This document shows positions 1-4,592 of a DNA stretch of 6,453 bases, piece after piece. The notes beneath the pieces are model-generated. The model did no database searches. It was not told where the DNA came from and was given only the letters and a program-made list of their open reading frames with translations. This DNA comes from Bacillota bacterium (GTDB lineage Bacteria > Bacillota_E > Sulfobacillia > Sulfobacillales > Sulfobacillaceae), in assembly GCA_021802375.1 (NCBI GenBank), contig JAKAAL010000257.1, positions 1 through 6,453 of the forward strand, read 5' to 3'. Position 1 is the stretch's first letter. The number at the start of each line of letters is the position of its first letter. Position numbers and translations under genes: made by a program.

Positions 1-1
1 A

Positions 2-178
2 TTTGCAAGAGGCCTTCGGCGCCCTGGATTTCTTCTCACTGGATTTACCGAGTACGCCGCCGTTGGTTTACCTCGAAACGGGGAGCCTGAGGGCATCCCC
101 GTTTCGGCCCCGGCCATCCCGATCTTGGCGCCCGGGGTTTCTCGAACGGTGCCGAAACTCCCCCACGAAGACACTTAG
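2..178 (+). CDS. Possible 3' end of an unidentified plus-strand gene
   Basis: An open frame enters from the left edge and ends at TAG (176-178), 17 nt before the stop of the convergent oxidoreductase gene. From about position 80 it reads like a normal protein tail (GEPEGIPVSAPAIPILAPG, ending PKLPHEDT). I do not recognise a family. The frame starting at position 3 is also open, to 269, and its first 26 codons (beginning LQEAFGALDFF) look at least as protein-like, but it then becomes Arg/Ser/Pro-rich and would overlap the oxidoreductase gene by 74 nt. The segment could therefore be a gene tail in one frame, a decayed gene whose frame shifts near the G run at 80-83, or non-coding DNA around the hairpin at 74-106. 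Confidence is low because only about 58 codons are visible. Confidence 0.22.
   Translation, partial: FARGLRRPGFLLTGFTEYAAVGLPRNGEPEGIPVSAPAIPILAPGVSRTVPKLPHEDT
74..106. repeat. Perfect 11-bp inverted repeat (stem-loop)
   Basis: The arms CGAAACGGGGA (74-84) and TCCCCGTTTCG (96-106) are exact reverse complements around an 11-nt loop. It lies about 90 nt past the stop of the oxidoreductase gene, so it could end or protect that transcript. There is no T-tract after the stem on either strand, so it is not a standard intrinsic terminator. The core CGAAACGGG occurs a third time, inverted, at 212-220 inside the end of the oxidoreductase gene. Confidence 0.6.
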
Positions 179-195
179 GCTGATTTATCGTTGTA

Positions 196-1089
196 CTAAG
201 CTTGAAAGCTACCCGTTTCGGCCAACGACTCGACCACTCGATGGCTTAGGAACAGGTCGTCTAGACTAATCGGCCATCGTCCATGCCCCTGAATCACCTG
301 CTCTACCGACTCGATCATGGTCTGAAAACCTCGGCGCCAAGCAATGCTTTGCCAGGACAGAAAATTCTCTTGGGTGGTCTGGCCAAGCCGTAGATGCCGA
401 TAGTGCTCCAGGTCCTCTACCTCGATCCGTCCCTCGACGCCCGCAATGCTTAAACGCTCGCCCTCGTAAGCGATGCCCCGGTGCATTAGCGCCATGCGTC
501 CCGGTCCGGCATCCGCCTGAATCAATGTCTGTCCCTCCCGAACAATCATTTCCGCATGCGCTATGGAACCGCTAAGACCTAAGAGCGTGTCCAAAGGATG
601 GATGAAATCGTCGAACAGACTTTCACGAGGATCACCAAACCACTGATCACGGCGGTGTTTTTCCACCACGATGAGGCTCGGTTGAGCGATAGCGGCTTTC
701 GCCTTCACGTAAAATGGGGCAAAACGTCGATTAAATCCCACAAGAAGCGCCCTGCCGGTGCTGGCTGCCACCTCGATCACGCGTTCGGCCTCTTGCAAAT
801 GGTACGCGAGCGGTTTGTCAACAAAGACGGCCATACCCGCTTTCATCGCCTTCACGACCAACTCGCTGTGGGTATCGGTGCTACTGTGGATAAAAACGAC
901 GTCGGGCTTTAATCTAAGCCCGGCGTCGACGTCTGCTACGGCCGGCAGGCGAAACGCCCTGGCCAAAGGTTCATACGACTCACGCCGGCGCGAAGTGAGG
1001 CCAACCACTTCGATCCCAGGCCAACTGCTAAGTAGAGGGAGGTACATCTTGCGTACGATACCGCCTGCCCCAACCATGAAAATCCGCAA
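196..1089 (-). CDS. Gfo/Idh/MocA-family NAD(P)-dependent oxidoreductase
   Basis: A predicted cytosolic dehydrogenase of 297 residues, substrate unknown; the family oxidises or reduces sugars, inositols and related compounds with NAD(P). The N-terminal Rossmann fold carries the dinucleotide loop at residues 6-13 (VGAGGIVRK; the third Gly of GxGxxG is Val). It is followed by the nucleotide-domain segment ending in DKP (91-93), the family's EKP-type motif whose Lys is usually catalytic. GFNRRFAPFY (118-127) and FDDFIHPLDTL (159-169), with His164 in the usual active-site helix, open the C-terminal domain. The combination DKPL, GFNRRFAP and FDDFIH resembles a short group in Bacilli often annotated MviM-like; typical family members are 330-380 residues. 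The start is TTG (1087-1089), chosen because AAGGAG lies 10 nt upstream, whereas the next ATG is four codons inside. The stop is TAG. It lies 36 nt downstream of the YbjQ-family gene and is probably co-transcribed with it. Confidence 0.92.
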   Translation of the reverse strand: MRIFMVGAGGIVRKMYLPLLSSWPGIEVVGLTSRRRESYEPLARAFRLPAVADVDAGLRLKPDVVFIHSSTDTHSELVVKAMKAGMAVFVDKPLAYHLQEAERVIEVAASTGRALLVGFNRRFAPFYVKAKAAIAQPSLIVVEKHRRDQWFGDPRESLFDDFIHPLDTLLGLSGSIAHAEMIVREGQTLIQADAGPGRMALMHRGIAYEGERLSIAGVEGRIEVEDLEHYRHLRLGQTTQENFLSWQSIAWRRGFQTMIESVEQVIQGHGRWPISLDDLFLSHRVVESLAETGSFQA

Positions 1090-1099
1090 GGTCGATCGA

Positions 1100-1105
1100 C
1101 TCCTT
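1100..1105 (-). promoter_or_regulatory. Ribosome binding site of the oxidoreductase gene
   Basis: AAGGAG on the minus strand, 10 nt upstream of the TTG at 1087-1089. It supports TTG over the ATG at 1075-1077. The spacer between the site and the start is a perfect 10-bp palindrome (GTCGATCGAC with 1100, positions 1091-1100). Confidence 0.6.
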
Positions 1106-1125
1106 CGCTTCGGCGCAGGGCCGTC

Positions 1126-1569
1126 TTACTGTTTGACTTGCAAGGTAAGCGGACGGCCAGAGGGAGCGCCCACGCGCTTGACGGCCGTCCCCGTAGCGAC
1201 GACTTCCATAATCTCTTCCGAGCGATGAATAATTTCTATCTGGACGTTCACGACGGCATCTGCGCCGAGCTCGTCGGCCTCTGCTTTCATACGTTGCAAG
1301 GAGAGCTCCCGAGCCGCGTACATGAGCTGGGTCAATTGAGTCAGTTCACCGCGTTGCAGGCCCTTAAAGGCGGTCGCAATCCCTCCTGATACGCCCATAC
1401 TCATCACGGAGTTTCCCAAGACAAATCCTAGTGCCTCATAACCCGCATCCGTAATCAGCCAAAAGTCCATGGCGCTGAGATTGCTGGTCGCGGCTTGGCC
1501 TTCCTTTTTCTGATGCAACTCCCGCTGTATCTCTTCCATTCCCGTGACTTGTTGGTTTTGACCAAACAT
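1126..1569 (-). CDS. YbjQ/UPF0145 (heavy-metal-binding domain) family protein
   Basis: A small soluble protein of 147 residues. Residues about 36-132 match the YbjQ/UPF0145 fold: a first strand FWLITDAGYEAL, the glycine-containing stretch GFVLGNSVMSMGVSGG (48-63), a long helix with AARELSLQRMKAEADELGADAVVNV (split: AAREL 85-89, RMKAEADELGADAVV 93-107), and the closing strand EVVATGTAVKRV (122-133). The family forms pentamers in known structures and is annotated as heavy-metal binding, but its function is poorly defined and no Cys-rich metal site is visible here. Usual length is about 100-110 residues, so the first 35 residues (Gln/Glu/Lys-rich, hydrophilic) are an extension. The ATG start is secure: AAAGGAGG lies 6 nt upstream (1576-1583). 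It is the first gene of a likely two-gene unit with the oxidoreductase. Confidence 0.88.
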   Translation of the reverse strand: MFGQNQQVTGMEEIQRELHQKKEGQAATSNLSAMDFWLITDAGYEALGFVLGNSVMSMGVSGGIATAFKGLQRGELTQLTQLMYAARELSLQRMKAEADELGADAVVNVQIEIIHRSEEIMEVVATGTAVKRVGAPSGRPLTLQVKQ

Positions 1570-1665
1570 ACTTACCCTCCTTTAGCACTTCTGGCTTAAG
1601 TTTATCATGAGGCCGCTCGCCGCACCTCCGTAAATGTGCGATGATACCCCAAGGGGGCCACGATA
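1570..1665. promoter_or_regulatory. Divergent intergenic region (YbjQ-family gene / MFS gene)
   Basis: These 96 nt separate two divergently transcribed genes, so promoters for both should lie here or just inside the genes. On the plus strand TATCAT (1603-1608) fits a -10 box at five of six positions, but the only -35-like hexamer, TTAGCA at 1582-1587, is at a short 15-nt spacing. I could not find a convincing minus-strand pair. Other structure: a 5-bp inverted repeat CGCAC/GTGCG (1621-1625 and 1636-1640, loop 10) and CCCCAAGGGG (1647-1656) overlapping the MFS ribosome site. The -10 call is weak; the regulatory role is inferred mainly from gene order. Confidence 0.35.
1651..1657 (+). promoter_or_regulatory. 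Ribosome binding site of the MFS transporter gene
   Basis: AAGGGGG lies 8 nt upstream of the TTG at 1666-1668 and supports that start. It forms the right half of the short palindrome CCCCAAGGGG, which might mask it in the mRNA, although a 2-nt loop makes a simple hairpin unlikely. Confidence 0.5.
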
Positions 1666-2874
1666 TTGCGTCGATTCGCTTGGGCAGCATATGGCATGTA
1701 TGCCCTATCAGGGACCACGGCCGTCATTTTGGGCGCCATCATGCCGGAATTTCTTCGCTACTACCACACCTCTTATGCCGTTGGCGGACGCGTAGTATTT
1801 ACCCAGGCCATCGGCTTTCTGATTGGCGTGCCGCTTGTCTATCATGCCATGACCCGGTATCATCTTCGTCACATCCTCTCGGCAGCTGCCCTATGCGTTA
1901 GCCTCGCCCAAGTGGCGCTATTCTTGCTACCGCCGATGGCTTTGGTCTATCTCTTGGTAATCTTTAATGGCATCGGCGCCTCGGCCCTAGAGACGGTCGT
2001 AGCGACCGTGGTCTTGGAGTTGCTTGTAGAACAACGGGCCATCTACATGAGTCGGCTCGAGGTCTCTTTTGGTCTGGGTGCCCTCCTTCTTCCCGCCTGT
2101 GCGAGCGCCCTTATTGCCTTAGGCCACTGGCGATTCAGCTTTCTGCTCATTTCCGGTCTAAGCCTGGCCTTGGCGCTCTTTTGGCAGGCCATTGAAGTCC
2201 CTAAGGACCCCGTCGTGGCCTCGCATCATCGCGACGCTGACATGACCCCCCCGCCGGTCTTTCCGGGAAGATTGGCCAAGATCGCCATGTTAGCCATTTT
2301 CCTCTTCATGACCTTCATTTACGTCGGCCTAGAAGGCAGTGTCAACAGCTTCATGCCCGCCATCTTTGCCACGGGTCTTCATACCGCCAACGACGTGGCG
2401 GTATTAAGTTCCAGCGTCTTTTGGATAGCGATGGTGCTGGGCCGTCTCGCCATCGGTTGGGCCGCGCGGCACCTGCGATATGACCAATATCTTTGGATTA
2501 GCGTGTCGCTGGCGCTTTTGGTGTTATTGGCCTTCACCGCTGTTCGTCACCAAGGTGCAGGCTTCGCCCTCATCTTCGGATTAGGCTTGGCCATGGCCGC
2601 CATTTATTCCGTTCTAATGGTGTATGCCAATCACACCTTTCCCGGCATGACCCGCACCATCACTAGTCTGGTCACGGCCCTGGCTGGCGCCGGAGGGGCC
2701 GTCTTCCCTGCCTTTATTGGCTACGCCATGGACCATCTTGCCATCCACGGGGTGCTGTGGTGCTTAGCCGGCTTGGCCGCCTGCCTATGGCTTGGTCTTT
2801 TAGCTATCCGCCTTGGCTTTCGCTGTTTACACGCGAAAATGCCATCCGAGTTAGAACCGCAGGCTCCCTTCTAA
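1666..2874 (+). CDS. Major facilitator superfamily (MFS) transporter
   Basis: A 402-residue inner-membrane protein with the size and hydrophobic pattern of a 12-helix MFS permease (two six-helix halves). Segments run roughly from residue 5-27, 40-60, 68-88, 92-122, 133-152 and 156-175; a charged cytoplasmic linker lies at 176-204 (PKDP, HHRDAD, then PPPVFPGR); then 205-226, 244-267, 274-293, 299-320, 328-352 and 360-384. Each half has a comparable acidic site: ASALETVV (105-112, Glu109) and GLEGSVNSFMP (221-231, Glu223), as in sugar- and drug-type MFS proteins of the FucP/YfkF kind. The loop after the second helix is RYHLRH in place of the textbook GxxxD-(R/K)-x-G-[R/K]-R-R/K motif A, while LGRLAIGWAARH (258-269) is the closer match in the second half. 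Substrate cannot be told from sequence. The TTG start is backed by AAGGGGG 8 nt upstream. The stop TAA overlaps the stop of the convergent channel gene. Confidence 0.9.
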   Translation: MRRFAWAAYGMYALSGTTAVILGAIMPEFLRYYHTSYAVGGRVVFTQAIGFLIGVPLVYHAMTRYHLRHILSAAALCVSLAQVALFLLPPMALVYLLVIFNGIGASALETVVATVVLELLVEQRAIYMSRLEVSFGLGALLLPACASALIALGHWRFSFLLISGLSLALALFWQAIEVPKDPVVASHHRDADMTPPPVFPGRLAKIAMLAIFLFMTFIYVGLEGSVNSFMPAIFATGLHTANDVAVLSSSVFWIAMVLGRLAIGWAARHLRYDQYLWISVSLALLVLLAFTAVRHQGAGFALIFGLGLAMAAIYSVLMVYANHTFPGMTRTITSLVTALAGAGGAVFPAFIGYAMDHLAIHGVLWCLAGLAACLWLGLLAIRLGFRCLHAKMPSELEPQAPF

Positions 2875-3773
2875 TTCGAAATCTGCGCCTGCAGTTCCAC
2901 CATTTTGGGGAGGAGTTGACCAAAGATATCGCTCTTCAAGGCATCCTCGGGTTGACCGTCACTCACATATTCACAGTCGACTACCACAGAATAGGTGGTA
3001 GGTCCGAGGTCAATCACATAGGCACCGCCTGCATAGCCCGTACGCCCGAGGATCTCATGTAAAACGTCAAGCACCGGACGCGAGGGCACGGCCAGGGGCA
3101 CATCAAATCGAAAACGCAAGCGCCGACTGCGGGAGCGGGAATGATTCTCAATCAAGGCTTGGATGAGAATTCCGTTTGGCACCACCATGGGCGGACCATT
3201 GGTGCCGCGAACCGTTGTATACATCAGGTTAATATCGGTAATCACCCCGTTATAGCCCGGCTTCAGCGCATCATGCGGATACGAAGGCATTAGCATAGGA
3301 TATTGCCAGGCAACAAAACTAATCCTTTCCCCGACATCAAAGGGCCGAAAGATCACCAATCCGATGCCGGCAATCAAATTGCCAAACATGGTTTGGCCAG
3401 CTAAACCCACGATGACGGTGAAGAAGGCACCGCCAAACACGACGGAAGACAAGCCCACCCCAAAAGCGGCCAACACCGCCAAGGCCACCACCACGAAGAG
3501 GAGCAAGCGGGCAAAAAATCGCAAAGAAGATCGGCGCCCCTCGCTACGATGGGCCATGGTAAACAGATATCGCTCCAACACAAACGAAATCAGCCCACCC
3601 ACCACCAAAATGATTAACGCCTTGATCAAATGAAGGTAGTTAGGGCTGAGATGAAGGCGGGTCTTTGACAAATCCAAGGCAATAGCCAACATGATGCCGA
3701 TCAAAATCAAAACCCCAATCAAAATCCACGCGCGTCGCCATCCGTGCGTGCCATCGGTTGAACCTAGCGGCAT
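2871..3773 (-). CDS. MscS-family small-conductance mechanosensitive ion channel
   Basis: An inner-membrane tension-gated channel that releases small solutes on hypo-osmotic shock. With the start chosen here it has 300 residues. Membrane segments lie near 15-33, 48-68 and 87-106, then the pore-forming helix region at 108-142 (Gly/Ala-rich: GGAFFTV, GLAGQTMFGNLIAG), followed by the conserved turn into the soluble domain, IFRPFDVGERI (141-151). The beta domain has the family signature YTTVRGTNGPPMVVPNGIL (185-203) and an Arg-rich stretch (RSRSRRLRFRF, 213-223), then a C-terminal alpha/beta domain. A loop of about 20 residues (AWQYPMLMPSYPHD, 155-168, to PGYNG 172-176) sits where standard MscS proteins have a short beta turn. 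A longer reading from TTG at 3824 adds 17 residues but would translate through the Shine-Dalgarno; ATG at 3771-3773 has AAAGGAGGTGG ahead of it and is preferred. The gene follows the acetyltransferase gene on the same strand after 242 nt and converges on the MFS gene. Confidence 0.93.
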   Translation of the reverse strand: MPLGSTDGTHGWRRAWILIGVLILIGIMLAIALDLSKTRLHLSPNYLHLIKALIILVVGGLISFVLERYLFTMAHRSEGRRSSLRFFARLLLFVVVALAVLAAFGVGLSSVVFGGAFFTVIVGLAGQTMFGNLIAGIGLVIFRPFDVGERISFVAWQYPMLMPSYPHDALKPGYNGVITDINLMYTTVRGTNGPPMVVPNGILIQALIENHSRSRSRRLRFRFDVPLAVPSRPVLDVLHEILGRTGYAGGAYVIDLGPTTYSVVVDCEYVSDGQPEDALKSDIFGQLLPKMVELQAQISN

Positions 3774-3781
3774 CCGTCTAC

Positions 3782-3791
3782 CACCTCCTTT
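3782..3791 (-). promoter_or_regulatory. Strong ribosome binding site that fixes the mscS-family start
   Basis: The minus strand reads AAAGGAGGTG, a full-length complement of the usual 16S rRNA 3' end, with 10 nt between GGAGG and the ATG at 3771-3773. The in-frame TTG (3822-3824) and ATG (3810-3812) upstream of it would place this site inside the coding region and lack a comparable site. Confidence 0.75.
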
Positions 3792-3960
3792 GGACAGGGT
3801 ACCCTTCCCCATCACTCGGTTCAAGCCCGACCCGCACGTTAGAGCTCCTCTTTTCAGGTTGTCCTGGTGGCCCGCACCAAAAATCTCTGCCTTCTACCAA
3901 CCGTTCGAAAGGCCGCATGACCGCGTCTAGCCATCTCCACCCCGCTCCGCTAACCGTTTT

Positions 3961-3985
3961 CGGCGAGTCTCGGACTCTTAGGCCG
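3961..3985 (-). repeat. Bulged stem-loop downstream of the acetyltransferase gene
   Basis: CGGC-GAGTC (3961-3969) pairs with GACTC (3973-3977) and GCCG (3982-3985), giving nine base pairs with a 3-nt loop and a 4-nt bulge. It begins about 30 nt past the acetyltransferase stop on the minus strand, where a terminator would be expected, but the stem is followed there by AAAA and not by a T-tract. It could be a factor-dependent stop, an mRNA-stabilising hairpin or chance. Confidence 0.35.
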
Positions 3986-4015
3986 TTCATGATGATCCGG
4001 TCCAAGCAGGAGATG

Positions 4016-4558
4016 TTAGCCCCTTTCAAGCCATTCATTAGCCAATAGGCCGTAACACGCGACGTCGACAAAATGACCGTTGAGCCATTGTCCCTGGCGC
4101 AGATCGCCCTCTTTTTGAAATCCCAGCCGTTCTGCCAGGCCGCAACTCCTCACGTTGCCCGAAGCCGTGCGCATTTCTACCCGGTTTACACCGTACTCGA
4201 CAAAGGCAAGATGCAAAACTTTGGCCAAGCTGCGCGTCATGATCCCCCGACCTTGGAACGGCTCGCTTAGCCAATAGCCTACGCTGCCCACTCGATTCCA
4301 TTCGTCAATCTCCAGACCTATGGCTCCCGCCCATGCGCCGTGACACTGAATTCCCGCATAAAACCCGAGGCCGGCAGCAAAATTGTTGAGGTTTCGCTGC
4401 AAAAAGACTCGATAATCGTCTGCGCTCTCGGCCTCGACCCACCCGATCCACGGCTGCAAATGCGTTCGTGATGCCGTAAGGACGGCATAAAGCGCCTCGG
4501 CATCGGCTGCTTGCAGCAAAACCAGGGCGAGTTGGTCGTCGATGGTGCAGCTAAACAT
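4016..4558 (-). CDS. RimJ/RimL-type GNAT N-acetyltransferase
   Basis: A 180-residue soluble GNAT-fold enzyme that should transfer acetyl from acetyl-CoA to an amine: a protein N-terminus, an antibiotic or a small metabolite. Length is typical. It reads like Bacillus YdaF and RimL-group proteins throughout: an N-terminal strand and helix pair (LLQAADAEALYAVL, 14-27), a conserved LQPWIGW (34-40), the central strand GAWAGAIGLEID (74-85), then motif A with VGYWLSEPFQGRGIMTRSL (93-111). Within it, Gln102-x-x-Gly105-x-Met107 forms the pyrophosphate-binding turn for CoA. Motif B follows: NRVEMRTASGN (125-135), Ser138 and AERLGFQKEG (142-151). The ATG start has a GGGGG ribosome site 7 nt upstream. 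The gene begins 34 nt after the recG stop, so the two are likely co-transcribed. The true substrate cannot be inferred; a ribosomal-protein role is possible but family members vary. Confidence 0.92.
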   Translation of the reverse strand: MFSCTIDDQLALVLLQAADAEALYAVLTASRTHLQPWIGWVEAESADDYRVFLQRNLNNFAAGLGFYAGIQCHGAWAGAIGLEIDEWNRVGSVGYWLSEPFQGRGIMTRSLAKVLHLAFVEYGVNRVEMRTASGNVRSCGLAERLGFQKEGDLRQGQWLNGHFVDVACYGLLANEWLERG

Positions 4559-4592
4559 CGCGATTCCCCCATCTTTACTCGCCGCCCATCGG

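Larger units (their letters stand above)
3774..4015 (-). other. Non-coding leader between the acetyltransferase and channel genes
   Basis: These 242 nt hold no credible gene. Open frames on both strands (for example 3778-4071 minus and 3758-4048 plus) run through the ribosome site or through the ends of the flanking genes and have Arg/Ser/Pro-rich, family-less products. Minus-strand elements in order are: a bulged stem at 3985-3961 just after the acetyltransferase stop; a 5-bp hairpin TGGTG/CACCA (3879-3865); GGACA (near 3863-3859) that could pair with TGTCC (near 3796-3792) and close a multibranch structure just before the ribosome site; a 4-bp stem with a 7-nt loop at 3830-3816; and the 10-bp palindrome AGGGTACCCT (3805-3796). 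I checked by eye for TPP, SAM, lysine, glycine, c-di-AMP (ydaO), fluoride, guanidine and T-box signatures and saw none. No good -35/-10 pair was found either, though a channel promoter probably lies here. Confidence 0.5.

Noticed and set aside
74..106. The 11-bp hairpin as a Rho-independent terminator
   Set aside because: Neither strand has a T-tract after the stem, so only the inverted repeat itself is reported.
598..1228. Overlapping plus-strand open frames (598-912 and 758-1228) opposite the oxidoreductase gene
   Set aside because: They are antisense to a clear Gfo/Idh/MocA gene and lack ribosome sites or recognisable domains.
3816..3830. A tRNA T-arm look-alike (TCGG-TTCAAGC-CCGA) on the plus strand
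   Set aside because: Only a 4-bp stem forms, and no D-arm, anticodon arm or acceptor stem can be built around it.
3778..4071. A 97-codon minus-strand open frame between the channel and the acetyltransferase gene
   Set aside because: It overlaps the acetyltransferase end out of frame and runs through the channel's Shine-Dalgarno. Its composition is unlike a folded protein.
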